Assembly (NCBI GenBank): GCA_963835855.1
Contig: CAWIHA010000032.1
Coordinates: 1 to 64,000 of the forward strand
Source: CAWIHA01 sp963835855
Lineage (GTDB): Bacteria > Acidobacteriota > Terriglobia > Bryobacterales > Bryobacteraceae
Direction: 5' to 3'
Length of the DNA stretch: 64,000 nucleotides
The position numbers and the translations under genes were made by a program. The notes under the pieces are model-generated. The model was given only the letters and a program-made list of their open reading frames with translations. It ran no database searches and was not told the origin of the DNA. Shown in pieces: positions 7,942 through 17,305 of the stretch (positions within the stretch are counted from its first letter, which is position 1; each line of letters starts with the position of its first letter).

Positions 7942-8010
7942 AGGTAACGATGAGGGATTTGAGCCATCCAAGCAGTGCAGATATCACCCGGAATTCCTTT
8001 TTCATTTTGC
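7942..8010 (-). repeat. tRNA-3'-end-like element, copy C
   Basis: Read on the minus strand it resembles copy A closely: GATATCTGCAC, a T-arm-like GGCTCAAATCCC, and a terminal ACCT where the others have ACCA. On the plus strand it continues into AATTCCTTTTT. It follows the 297-aa gene in a 262-bp gap that otherwise holds no gene. Confidence 0.4.
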
Positions 8011-8107
8011 AATTAGTTTCAGGCTGATCATAATAAACCGATTTTCAAAAAAGTAATTTCTTAAGCAAAAATCTATGACGGGACTTTGCCAATTAACTCT
8101 GCAAGCA

Positions 8108-9199
8108 TCAGGGGTGCTTAAACTTTAACGTTGTCTTGTGTTTTTCCTTTTTAAAACAAGATGGGCAAATAAGGCGTATTTGATCTTGTTTGTCAAATGT
8201 CTCATTGGGAAGCGAAATGACTTGGCTGTTGTTGTCGAATCTGCTATTTTGCAAAAGAAAAAGCAACTCGTCAGAATTCAAATTGTACATCAGTCCCCGT
8301 GGGCCTTCAAAACAACATTTTAAAGCGGCGAGTCTTTGGCCAAAATCAAATGCTGACTCAATTTCTTCAATTTTTTTCTCTTGCAAGTTTCTAAGGCCCT
8401 GCGCACCTAACGAATATATTAAGCCTGCCGTACACCAATCTCCAGCTCCTGCGGAATCCACGACTCTGCCTACCTGAAATGCTTTCTTTTCTTTCCAAAT
8501 ACCATTTTCTCCTTTTTTCGGCCTAAATTTGTATCTCAATCCACTAGCGCCAAGAGTTTGAACTTCTAAGAGAGCGGTCTTTGATAGGGCATCTGTTTCT
8601 ATTTGCTCAAAAGAGTATTTCACTATGTCCGCCAAATTAACGCTTTCCTCAAAAATTTTTCTTATCCCGATTTTATGTGGTTCAAATACTATTAGTGCTC
8701 CTTGTGATTTCGCCTTCCTAGCCAATCTTATCGCAGAAGTAGATACTCTATCGAAATAGAACACGTCACTGCAGGGCATTCGATTTTCTGCTTCCTCTAT
8801 AAACTCTGAAGGAAGAGGTCGATTTCTCGGTAGTGGTGAACCACAAAATGGACACGTAAATTTGAATTCGTGAAATGCTGACTCGCCATCATTGTGGAGC
8901 TTCTCGATGATTATTGGTGAAGACACCTTACCTGATCTAAAAATCAACTCGGTATTAACATTCCACTTTTTCATATCGTCGATTATTATCTGCGATGCTG
9001 AATCTTCCCCTAAACACACTATAGGTGAAGCTTTCCAACCAAGATATGACAGAATTATTAGAACGTTCCCACAGGATCCGCCTGCCCATAGTCTGCGCTG
9101 ATTGTCTTCCTTGCTGTCGACCAAGACGTCGAGGGTGACCAATCCGGTTCCCGAACAACTAAGACTGTTTTTGAAAGGCTTACAATAATTAGTGTTCAT
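8108..9199 (-). CDS. PfkB-family sugar/nucleoside kinase with two zinc knuckles
   Basis: The 363-residue protein has the PfkB hallmarks: a Gly-rich WAGGSCGN segment (38-45) for substrate binding, and DSAGAGDWCTAGLIYSLG (248-265) with the catalytic base Asp254 and anion hole. Unusually it also has CPFCG at 116-120 in the lid region and CPSC near the C-terminus, which together could build a zinc ribbon; ordinary ribokinases lack these. A GGGAG box lies just before ATG 9199, and the start overlaps the end of the upstream gene by 11 bp, so it is translationally coupled as the last gene of the five-gene operon. The likely reaction is ATP-dependent phosphorylation of a ribose-, nucleoside- or similar substrate; the substrate is unknown. 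Confidence 0.8.
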   Translation of the reverse strand: MNTNYCKPFKNSLSCSGTGLVTLDVLVDSKEDNQRRLWAGGSCGNVLIILSYLGWKASPIVCLGEDSASQIIIDDMKKWNVNTELIFRSGKVSSPIIIEKLHNDGESAFHEFKFTCPFCGSPLPRNRPLPSEFIEEAENRMPCSDVFYFDRVSTSAIRLARKAKSQGALIVFEPHKIGIRKIFEESVNLADIVKYSFEQIETDALSKTALLEVQTLGASGLRYKFRPKKGENGIWKEKKAFQVGRVVDSAGAGDWCTAGLIYSLGAQGLRNLQEKKIEEIESAFDFGQRLAALKCCFEGPRGLMYNLNSDELLFLLQNSRFDNNSQVISLPNETFDKQDQIRLICPSCFKKEKHKTTLKFKHP

Positions 9200-10355
9200 A
9201 TGAATCTCCCGAAAGCCAAAGCGCAGATAACGTGGTGCCGGATAATACTTTTTCTAAGTCTTTTCCCTCTTCGAAGTTATACCCGGTTGTCTCAACGTGA
9301 GCGATACCTATGCCGCGACCGTAATTCTTCAATTCGTAAGATGTTAACAAAGCTCCAATTGATAAGAGTTTGCTGGAAAGTGCGGAGATTATGACCTGGC
9401 AACCACCCAAAGTCTTTAGGGCACTGTTGTAATGAACTATTGCGTTATAGAGTGCGTTGTAGACTTCGAAAGGATTTTGTTCATCAACATAAATGAAATT
9501 ATTCGGGTCGACTCGCAATCTGTCAAAGAGTATTTCCCTATATTCGACAACTAGATTATCCACTCTTCTGGGATTTGCGGAAGGAATCGGAAAAACGGGG
9601 CATATTTCGTCAGGTTGTACAAGATCGTAAATTCGTTTTATCTGTTCGGTTTGTCTCTCTCCAAGCACTGGCATCCATATCCTGGGCGAGCCTGCTGACG
9701 ACTCCATACCAAGAGTTCCAGTAAACCCATAGAGGTAGCTTGCGTCATCTTCAATTCCTTGATCAGTTATTCGCCCGTCAAGTTGTGCATTCTCTGACAC
9801 TATGACATGGAGGTTGGGCAAGCCCGTTTTGCCTAGTTTATTGGCTTCATCTAGAATGTAGAGAAGCTTTCCAATAAGTGGGAAATACAGTCCGCGAGGC
9901 ATTGCGCTAACATCAACTGCAATATCTGTATAGGGCTCCAAATCGCTCAAGGTTCCGAAAACGTTAGCAGCGCTTTGTGAACCTATTCGGCTTTTATCCG
10001 CTGACCACATCGGGATCTGTTTGGTCTTCTTTCCTTCGGGAAACAATGAATCCAACTTCTGCAAGTTTTCTTCGATGTTTTTGGAGTACCTATCGTTCTG
10101 GTAGCTTCCCCCGGATTCAAATTTTATCATTAGGCAGTCTCGTTTTCCGGATCCACCCGCACTAACCACGTCTTCCAGACTTCGACACATTCTCGGATCG
10201 AAACCTAGCCCGACAATAAAAAGAATATCCCTGTTCTTCGATTTCAAATAATCTTTCCAATCTTTGAATTCTTCTCCTCTTCGGAAGTAGTAATTCATCC
10301 ATCGCGGCCAATTGTTCATCATTTGATTGTTCACCCATTTGAGTTGTAAATTCAT
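9189..10355 (-). CDS. Unrecognised 388-aa operon partner
   Basis: The protein has an alternating strand-helix pattern: DILFIVGLGFDPRM near residue 43, TDIAVDVSAMPRGLYFPLIGKLL near 145, LHVIVSENAQLD near 183, and a C-terminal region CQVIISALSSKLLSIGALL near 330. This suggests one or two Rossmann-like domains. I do not recognise the family, although the FDPRM and VDVSAMPR segments look like conserved loops. Its start overlaps the ATPase stop by 4 bp (ATGA) and its end overlaps the PfkB start, so it is an obligate part of this operon. It could be the sensor or the base-modifying member of the system. Confidence 0.65.
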   Translation of the reverse strand: MNLQLKWVNNQMMNNWPRWMNYYFRRGEEFKDWKDYLKSKNRDILFIVGLGFDPRMCRSLEDVVSAGGSGKRDCLMIKFESGGSYQNDRYSKNIEENLQKLDSLFPEGKKTKQIPMWSADKSRIGSQSAANVFGTLSDLEPYTDIAVDVSAMPRGLYFPLIGKLLYILDEANKLGKTGLPNLHVIVSENAQLDGRITDQGIEDDASYLYGFTGTLGMESSAGSPRIWMPVLGERQTEQIKRIYDLVQPDEICPVFPIPSANPRRVDNLVVEYREILFDRLRVDPNNFIYVDEQNPFEVYNALYNAIVHYNSALKTLGGCQVIISALSSKLLSIGALLTSYELKNYGRGIGIAHVETTGYNFEEGKDLEKVLSGTTLSALWLSGDSYEH

Positions 10356-12249
10356 TCTATGAACCTGATAAGGTCGTTAAGTCGAATTGGCCTCCACCCT
10401 CCGTATTGGAGTGGAAGACCAAAATGAAGACAAAGCATTCTGTTTAGATACAAAATCATCCATTTCTTGCCCAACTGCCCTTGGCTCCGATCAGAAAAGG
10501 CTTCAAGCAAGTTTGACGAAATACATTGACGGATAACTTCCGCCAGGGGAGCGTAGTTAGGATGAGTCCGTTGAATTGCAGGGTTCACTAGTCGTTCTTT
10601 ATCGCTCATCGAAATAGCTACTCCAGTGACTCCTGGCGCATAAGGAGCATTTGGTTTCTTAGTTTCTTTAAGTGACAATTCGCCAATACTTTCTAGCAGT
10701 TTTATGGCTTTCCTGCCATCTGGTAAGATTTGAGGTAATTTGTTGAATCGTTCGCTGACTGCTTTTTTGAGAATTTCCTCTTGTCGCTCTGGTGATAGAT
10801 TGACTACGTTCTGCCTTTGTATTAAACGCAAGGAGATATACTCTTCAAATAGATTACTTGAGAGTTGGAGAAATTGCTCGATGTTTGATGAGGCGAGCTT
10901 TGCCAAATTGGGGAATCCAAAATAGTACGGAATTTGGTGTTCCTGTGAAATAAAAAGTTCTGCTGCGTTTCTAATGGCTGATTCGAGCTTGAGGTCTGTT
11001 TGGTCTTCGGAGATTGGATAATCAAGCAACTGCTGCTGTGCTTTTTTCAAATCTCTATTAATTTTAATTTCCAAGGCGCGCCACAATATGGCCTTTTCTC
11101 GTTGGGTTCCTTCAGTTTCGTCGCAATTAGCTATCCAGTTCACGTATTTCTTTGTTTGCTTGGTTGAGTCGAGGACGCGTTTGCGCACATTTTGAGCTAT
11201 TTCAGAATACTTGTTATTCCAATCTAATGTATCGAGGGAGTTTTGCAAATACCCTTCAAAAGTTGATGCGGGAACTTCAGGGTTTAACCGTGCTCTCTTG
11301 GAAGCGATGTCAGCAACAGTTTTTTCGAAACGTTTGGAATTTCCTTCTGGTCTCCAGAATTCTTCTAGTCCAATAGGCACGTTGTACTCTCGTCCAGGAA
11401 TACCGCCCGTTGCTAAAAGCTCATTTATATTCAATGCCTCTAACCTTTCAGCCAGCCAAATCGCCATAGGTAATTTTAGGTCAAACAAAGAATCTAGGAG
11501 TTGCTTTCTTTGAATGTCGGGTAACTTATGTGCATCATCCAAGAGCAGTAGGGTTTGTTCAGCAATCTTTTTTCCTTCAAATTTGACACAATTCGACTGA
11601 ATTAAGTTTAGACTATAGAGCGTTTCGAAACCCAAAAAGAAGTCAATTGTTGGGGACGCAAAGCTATCAAGGGTTAAGCACACATTTTTTTCCAACTCAG
11701 AAGCCCATTCATATAAGTCTAGACCTGAACAGGGTACTGGAATTGTCGAAGGTAGTGAAACGTTTGGCCTTTCTATCGTGAACTTTGCAAGGTCGTTTGG
11801 AAATTCCAAACTCTTAAAGGTAGATGCAGCACGCAAAGCAGCCAATATGATCCTGCAATTAAGCAAAGAATAGAATAGTCTGTCTTTATAACCCCTTTCA
11901 AAACTTGTATACTCAATCCGGTCATATCTTTCAGCGCACGAAACCAAAACCCCTAATATATTTGGGCCTTCTTCCGTTATGACATTAAAGCCTCTCATTC
12001 TATTATAGAGCTCTTTGTAATCTTCGTTTGACCGAGAGTTGTAGAGAGTAACAAAGCTTGAGGAGTAAAAAGTCGAAAGAGGGAAGTCTTTCCTCCGCCA
12101 GGGGCGCTTCGAAAAATCTGTATGCGCTTCCACGTTTCTTGATCTTCCAAGATATCCAAAACGCCCGTTCCAAATAGTCTAACAAAGATGTCCTCTGACT
12201 GAATATTCTCAGAAGCGAGCAATGTGAAGGGGTTTCTAGGTTCATTCAT
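10352..12249 (-). CDS. ORC/CDC6-like AAA+ ATPase, split by one frameshift
   Basis: Two overlapping frames together give one protein of about 630 residues. The first (from ATG 12249) holds the N-terminus and Walker A (RSAPGGGKTSLFRLF, about residues 47-61). The second carries on with TLYNSRSNEDYKELYNRM, a Walker B-like TLLLLDDAHKL, and a long helical C-terminus. The two meet at about 12049-12056, where re-reading one base (TTG TTN ACT CTC) restores the frame. No canonical slippery heptamer is present, so I favour a point deletion or a base-calling error over programmed frameshifting. The N-terminal NPF...EDIF layout and single AAA module resemble ORC/CDC6-type regulators found in predicted NTP-dependent conflict systems. 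It starts 10 bp after the PRTase gene and overlaps the next gene by 4 bp. Confidence 0.65.
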
Positions 12250-12258
12250 GTTGCATCA

Positions 12259-13361
12259 CTAGAACCTACTGACTCGTGGAAAAAGATCCGCGAACCTTAC
12301 GGTTCTCCTCAAACCACAACAAGGGAATTGAATTATTTGGCGTATTATGTCCTAGTACAAGCGGCAGTGCACATTCATCGAATCCGAGAAAAGGTTTCTC
12401 ATGGCGTCCTTTTAAGTAGCTATCAGTTTCAATTGCATTATCGTAGTATCTTGGCAAAATTTCAAGAATTCTTGCATCTTCTGGATTTTCATAGGAGAGT
12501 TTCAGGGTGTCTGGCAAAACGTAAGTCGTTTTTACATGAAATGGGATCTTTCCAAACATTTCTTTACCTATCTCAAGATAATTCATCGCACTGCGGGTTG
12601 CACAGTATAATACGAGGCAAATTATCAGGTAGCGGGGTTAAAAAGATTATTTGCGGTTTTACACTGCTCGTTAAAGAATTTCGCAATTTTGCCTTTGTGC
12701 GAACCCCCGCCATCTTCCTTCCTAATGTAGCTCAGTCCGCTTCCCGAAAAGTCGTCCAACAGGAAAACGATCCGAAATCTCGCTTGATCTTCCGACGGCT
12801 TATGTCCCAGAATATCTTCTTAGATCTTTAATCAAGTCCTTTTTCATGTCGTTTGCTCTGTCTTCATTAATCTCGTGGGTGCGGAGGATTTGTTCATGAC
12901 TAAGAGCCCGTCGTGCGCTTCTTCTAAATGAATCTACTCGTGAACCATCGCTTAGGGCAAGAAAAGCACATTGACGAAGCAAAATCCTGAAATGCTGGCT
13001 GTCAAGTATTTTACATATTTTCCATTTTTCAATATTTTGTTCTTGAGCGACTTTTTCAGCTAAGAATGGAAGCAAAAAGTGAGAAAAAGTGATGCTTAAC
13101 TAAGTGCTTCATTTCAACCTCAGAGATGAAAACTAGCCTTTCTCGGACAAATTTATAAGCAGTTCGTCGCTCCTCGTCTTTCGTAAACTGTTCCAACCAA
13201 AGGGCCAAACTCTCAATAAATCTCATGCCCGGCGAAAATTGTTGATACGCGTCATATTTAAGAGCCGCCAAAGCTTGAAGGTCTGGCCTTTCGCGTGCTA
13301 AATCTTGCGGGTTCCATTTCATGACTCTGGCAAGCAATCGTTCTGCTAATATGTCTCTCAT
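12259..13361 (-). pseudogene. Phosphoribosyltransferase (PRTase-CE type), four apparent frameshifts
   Basis: The start at ATG 13361 overlaps the HAD stop. Joined across breaks, the fragments form one family: an N-terminal helical part (DLQALAALKYDAYQQFSPG, then a FISEVEMKHLV segment), LALSDGSRVDSFRR, the PRPP-loop FLLDDFSGSGLSYI at about 12720-12760, RSAMNYLEIGKEMFG, and a C-terminal PLLWFEENRKVRG. Breaks lie at A5 13084-13088, at about 12805-12812, in a C4/G4 run at about 12633-12640, and in A5 at about 12283-12288; three of four are in homopolymers. Correcting the last gives a PRVSRF ending and a TAG at 12259. PRTases of this type use PRPP and occur in bacterial conflict loci. It may be a dead gene or an intact gene with sequencing indels. 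Confidence 0.65.
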
Positions 13362-13726
13362 TTAAGTCTCTCCCCAAAGATATGCTTCCCTATCGACACC
13401 ATTCCATTTTCTGTGTCGAAAGCCTCGAGATAATAGGCAGTGGCTTGCACTCCTCGATGCCCTAATGGAGAGAAATTCCAGCAGGAATTAGGATCAGATG
13501 ACACAGTGTCAGCACTTAATGAGTATTTCCACCCTAAAAGCTCGTAATCATTGCCAGGCCATTTGCCTTTGTCACCAATGCAAAGAACATCTGAATTTGT
13601 ATTAGTCGATCTGCTTCGGATTATTGCATTTACTAGGGCGAGCTTTGACACGCCAGGAGCGAGGACATCAAAAGAATGGCTTGACTCAAGTACCTGGATT
13701 TTCTCAAAACCCTGCGTCGGGCACAT
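13358..13726 (-). CDS. HAD-type phosphatase C-terminal part, 5' end lost at the seam
   Basis: The visible 122 residues contain SSHSFDVLAPGVSKLALV, then LCIGDKGKWPGNDYELL, which matches HAD motif IV (GDxxxxD), then SSDPNSCWNFSPLGHRGVQ, a conserved tail of this phosphatase group. The N-terminal Asp motif (DxDxT) is absent because the gene is cut at about 13710. There the DNA switches to ilvD, so the first few residues (MCPTQ) come from the wrong gene. Its 3' end overlaps the PRTase start by 4 bp. HAD enzymes of this type would dephosphorylate a small phosphorylated product, fitting a nucleotide pathway with the PRTase and PfkB kinase. Confidence 0.65.
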   Translation of the reverse strand: MCPTQGFEKIQVLESSHSFDVLAPGVSKLALVNAIIRSRSTNTNSDVLCIGDKGKWPGNDYELLGWKYSLSADTVSSDPNSCWNFSPLGHRGVQATAYYLEAFDTENGMVSIGKHIFGERLK

Positions 13727-13952
13727 CGCGCCGGAAGCCGCCGCTCATGGCCCGATCGCAGCGGTGCGCGAGGGCGACCGGATCTACATCAACGCAAACA
13801 CGTGCCGGATCGAGCTCAAAATCAGCGGCGAGGAAATTCGCAGGCGCCTGGAGGCGCTGCCGCCGTTCGAGCCCAAGGTGAAACGCGGCTGGCTGGCGCG
13901 GTATTTACAGCAGGTGACCAGCGCCGATACCGGCGCGGTGTTCGAGATCTAG
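13710..13952 (+). pseudogene. ilvD: ilvD (dihydroxy-acid dehydratase) C-terminal remnant
   Basis: From codon 13710 the frame reads PCVGHIAPEAAAHGPIA and VREGDRIYI, then a tail ending GAVFEI. This is the C-terminal swivel domain of IlvD/Edd dehydratases, including the PCVGH cysteine region. About 80 residues remain of a protein normally near 560. The preceding AT-rich frame is unrelated. The gene made dihydroxy-acid dehydratase for valine, isoleucine and leucine synthesis; the catalytic core is missing here. This is the first GC-rich sequence after the seam. Confidence 0.8.
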
Positions 13953-14022
13953 CAGCGCCGGCACAAGGCACGGCTCACGCCATTTCGGCGAACGTCCCAG
14001 TTCGGTATAGCTACACTAGAGT

Positions 14023-15868
14023 TTGGTGCGCATTCCGGTAATCCTGTTGGCGATCGCGTGGCCATGCCTGGCGCAGATTGTCTGCCAGCCTACACCGGCC
14101 TATTTGCCTTGCGAGATCGCCTTCGAGCCTCTCGGAACAGGAAGCCACAGCGCATCTGAACCCGTACGTCTCCGTGGAGCTGGCGGCCGAATTCCGATCG
14201 CCGCATTTCCACACCTATCGGATGCCGGCGTTCTGGGATGGCGGGCGCCGCATGGTGATCCGGTTTGCGCCCACTGAACCGGGTGCCTGGATCTTCCGGA
14301 TCACCAGCAACATCGCACGCTTCGAGGGCCAGGAGGGCCAGTTCACCGCGACCAATTCGAGCTTCCCGGGATGGCTGCAACCGGCCAGCGTGCATCACTG
14401 GGCATTCGTCCAAGAGAATACGAAAACGCCGCACCTCTGGATGGGCGATACGCTTTGCACGTTCCCGTACATCGGCCGGCAAGTGTTCGAAAAGATAGTG
14501 GAAACGCGCGCCGCCCAGAAGTTCACGCACCTGCGCGGCGTCGTGCTCCCGCCGCCCGGCACTCCGAACCAGGCCTTCCCTTCTCCCGGCCAGCCCAACC
14601 CTGCCGAATTTCATGAGCTCGATGAGCGCATCCTTTATATCAACCGCAAGGGCCTGATCGCCGATCTCGTTCTCGCCTACGACCGGAATCAACTGACAGA
14701 TCTGTTTCCGAGCTGGCAGCAGCGGGAGCGCTACGTCCGCTATCTCGTGGCGCGATATGCAGCCATGAACGTCACCTGGCAGGGTGTCGAGGAGTTCGAC
14801 AACTACGAGAATGGCCGCGCACTGCTGAAAGAGATCGGCCAGGAGCTCAAAACGCTCGATCCGTATCAGCATCCGCGCTCGACCGGCGCAGTGACGGCCT
14901 CGTCTCCGCTCGCCGGCGACGGCTGGATGAACTATGTGGCTTACGAGTCCGCAGACGATCAGCTCGGCGCGATCGAACATCAGCTCTACGCGATGCCGTT
15001 CGTAAACCTGAAGCTCGGCTATGAGGATAGCGGGGCGGGCCGCGCCGGAACCGATGCCGTCAAAACCGATACGCTTCGGCACAGGCTGTGGAACACAACC
15101 ATGGACGGCCAGTCGCCGACATTCGGCAATACCGGCACTTCAGGCCTCCAACCAGAAGTGGATGTAAGGTTTCTCGATTCGCCCGGCGCAAGGCAATTGA
15201 CGGTGTGGTTCGATTTCTTTTCGCGGACTCGCTATTGGGAGCTCGAGCCTTACTTCGACGTTGACGGCGGGCGCGCCCTGGCGCTCGAAGGAGTCGAGTA
15301 CATCGTGTATGTCGAAAAGCCGGGGCCAGTTGAGATGGTCGTCGAAAAGCACGGTTACGACGTGGCGTGGTTCAATCCTGCGACCGGCGAGTCGATCAAG
15401 GAGAAGAAGGGCTTTAAGGGCGATCGCTTCTCCGGGGAGCCGCCCGACCGGACGCACGACTGGGTATTGCACGTCTCCCGCGAGGGCCACAAGGAATCGA
15501 TGCTCAAATCGTACAAATTCGAGTCGCGGCCGATCAGCATGCAGGAGATCGAGCAGGTCCCGCAGAAGGCTCCCTTCGAAATCGCCGAGCCGGCCTCCGG
15601 CACGTTGTCGTTATCGAATCCGGCAAAATATGCGGCACACGTGACACGCGAAAACCGCGCGACGCGCTCGATGATGTGGCTGTGGAGCGGCGAGGCCGCC
15701 TCCGGCCAGCAGGGCTTTCGCATCATCGGCACGGGCGCCCAAGGCGTCCTTCGGATCCCGCCAAATATCGCCAACAATTATCCGGCTCTCATCGCGGTGC
15801 GTCTGTACGGCATGAACGCGAACGGAAAAGTTTATTCGTTGATCAGGGTCTACAACCTCATTCATTGA
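14023..15868 (+). CDS. Secreted DUF5060/DUF4038 glycosidase-like protein, one frameshift
   Basis: The frame opening at TTG 14023 or GTG 14026 encodes a signal peptide (IPVILLAIAWPCLAQ) and the start of a DUF5060 beta domain (YLPCEIAFE). The rest of the protein is in another frame from about 14130-14160: NPYVSVELAAEF, FHTYRMPAFWDGG, then the DUF4038 TIM barrel beginning HLWMGDTLCTFPYI and a C-terminal beta domain with EYIVYVEKPGP. Family members are apiosidase-like enzymes acting on plant polysaccharides outside the cell. The second-frame ATG at 14078 gives a protein with a nonsense N-terminus, so I place the start at the signal peptide and treat the join as an indel. Confidence 0.7.
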
Positions 15869-15882
15869 CTTGACCCGGTCTC

Positions 15883-16596
15883 ATGAAAGACAAGGCATCA
15901 GATCGGCCTTCCACCATGTGCCAGACCGATTTTCGCATCCTCGCCATCGATACGACCAGCGAGTTCGGTAGCCTGGCTCTTTTCGGCGGCGGAGAGGTCG
16001 CCGCCGAGCTGCCGCTGCACTCGAAGGAAGGATTTAGCCAAACACTGTACGCGCACATCGAAACCTTACTCGAACAGAACGGGTGGGCGCTCGCGGACAT
16101 CGATTGTTTCGCCGCAGCCACGGGCCCCGGGTCGTTCACCGGGGTGCGCGTGGGCCTGGCCGCGGTGAAAGGCTTGGCGGAGGCGCTGGCAAAGCCGGCG
16201 GTGGGCGTCTCGAGTTTACAGGCGCTGGCGTCGTTTGGAAACGCCGCGTTGCGGGCCACGGTTCTCGACGCGCGCCGCGGGCAGGTTTACGCCGCCGTCT
16301 ACGACGCGGCGCTCGAGCTGGTCTCACCCGAGGTGGTAGCGCGCTTGCCCGACTGGCTCCGAGCGCTGCCGTCCGGTGACCTCGAATTCATCTCGGGGGG
16401 CGTCCCAGAACTCCGCTCGGCGCTCGCCGGCACACCATTAGACAGCGCCCCCGTGTTGGAGGCGCCCCCCGCACGCGCCGGCGCCATCGCCAGAATCGCC
16501 GCAACGCGCTTGCACGCTGGTTGCCTGCCCGGCCCCGCTGAGTTGGATGCCAACTATGTGCGCCGCTCCGACGCCGAGCTGTTCTGGAAGGAATAG
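15883..16596 (+). CDS. tsaB: tRNA threonylcarbamoyladenosine biosynthesis protein TsaB
   Basis: The protein has the ASKHA-fold start ILAIDTTSEFGSLAL, the dimer-interface segment AATGPGSFTGVRVGLAAVKGL typical of TsaB/YeaZ (split here as AATGPGSFTGVR and GLAAVKGLAEA), and VLDARRGQVYAAVYD. TsaB scaffolds TsaD and TsaE for t6A37 synthesis on ANN-decoding tRNAs. Starts at ATG 15883 or ATG 15916 are both possible; the second sits closer to the conserved fold. It follows the DUF4038 gene by 14 bp on the same strand. Confidence 0.92.
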   Translation: MKDKASDRPSTMCQTDFRILAIDTTSEFGSLALFGGGEVAAELPLHSKEGFSQTLYAHIETLLEQNGWALADIDCFAAATGPGSFTGVRVGLAAVKGLAEALAKPAVGVSSLQALASFGNAALRATVLDARRGQVYAAVYDAALELVSPEVVARLPDWLRALPSGDLEFISGGVPELRSALAGTPLDSAPVLEAPPARAGAIARIAATRLHAGCLPGPAELDANYVRRSDAELFWKE

Positions 16597-16606
16597 CGGC
16601 TCCCGC

Positions 16607-17011
16607 CTAGTGTGCCGATTCTCCCTTGGCCGTCCGCATCACGCGGGCGATCGCGCCAATGACCCGGGCAAAGTTCCCCATTTCAATCTTGAGCTGTTTC
16701 CGTCCAGCCGGCGTGAGTCTGTAAAACCGCGCCCGCCGGTTATTCGTCGAGATGCCCCAGTGCGCAGCCACCCAGCCATTCGCCAGCAGGCGTCTGAGCG
16801 CCGGATACAGCGACCCCTCCCCGACCGAGAGCACATCTCCGGACACCTGACGAATAAGCTGGGCGATGCCATGGCCGTGCATCGGGCCGCGGGCCAGCGT
16901 CGTCAAGATCAGCATGTCGAGAGTTCCCGGCAGTAGGCCATTAGTCTGGCTAGTTTCGACCACGGATGGCATTGCTCCCATCGAACATCGATAGGAGTAG
17001 TATGGAGACAT
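16607..17011 (-). CDS. PadR-family transcriptional regulator
   Basis: The winged helix is plain: LPGTLDMLILTTLARGPMHGHGI, then VGEGSLYPALRRLLANGW and the wing NNRRARFYRLTPAGRKQL. Short PadR proteins of this form are very common in Acidobacteriota, where they often control neighbouring permease genes; no such partner is present here. The first ATG (17011) adds a segment that looks non-native; Met codons at 16981 and 16972 are better candidates. It is convergent with tsaB, whose stop is 10 bp away. Confidence 0.9.
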   Translation of the reverse strand: MSPYYSYRCSMGAMPSVVETSQTNGLLPGTLDMLILTTLARGPMHGHGIAQLIRQVSGDVLSVGEGSLYPALRRLLANGWVAAHWGISTNNRRARFYRLTPAGRKQLKIEMGNFARVIGAIARVMRTAKGESAH

Positions 17012-17305
17012 TCTCCGATTCGGTCAATGGTTTCTAAATCCACAGGTACATCTCAGCCCGTTTTGCTCGCTGCGATGCGACTAAGTACTATGGTACTTCA
17101 AGCCGCGCTATAGCTCTCTGTGGCCAAATCTGGTTCTAGTACTATATTCAAAACGCTGCCAGTCGACGATCTGAGGCCAAGTGCTTAGTGAATTACTAAT
17201 TTATTCCCGCCTCAAAGAGCAAGTGAAAGGATTTTTAATCATTACTTGCATTGACTCAGTACTAATAGCCAGGCTAGAATCAACTGGATTCAGGGATCAA
17301 AGACC

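Noticed and set aside
12040..12060. Programmed -1 frameshift in the ATPase gene
   Set aside because: There is no X-XXY-YYZ slippery site, stem-loop or internal start; neighbouring PRTase shifts point to indels instead.
14090..15082. 330-residue minus-strand frame
   Set aside because: It is antisense to the DUF4038 gene, whose own motifs are clear.
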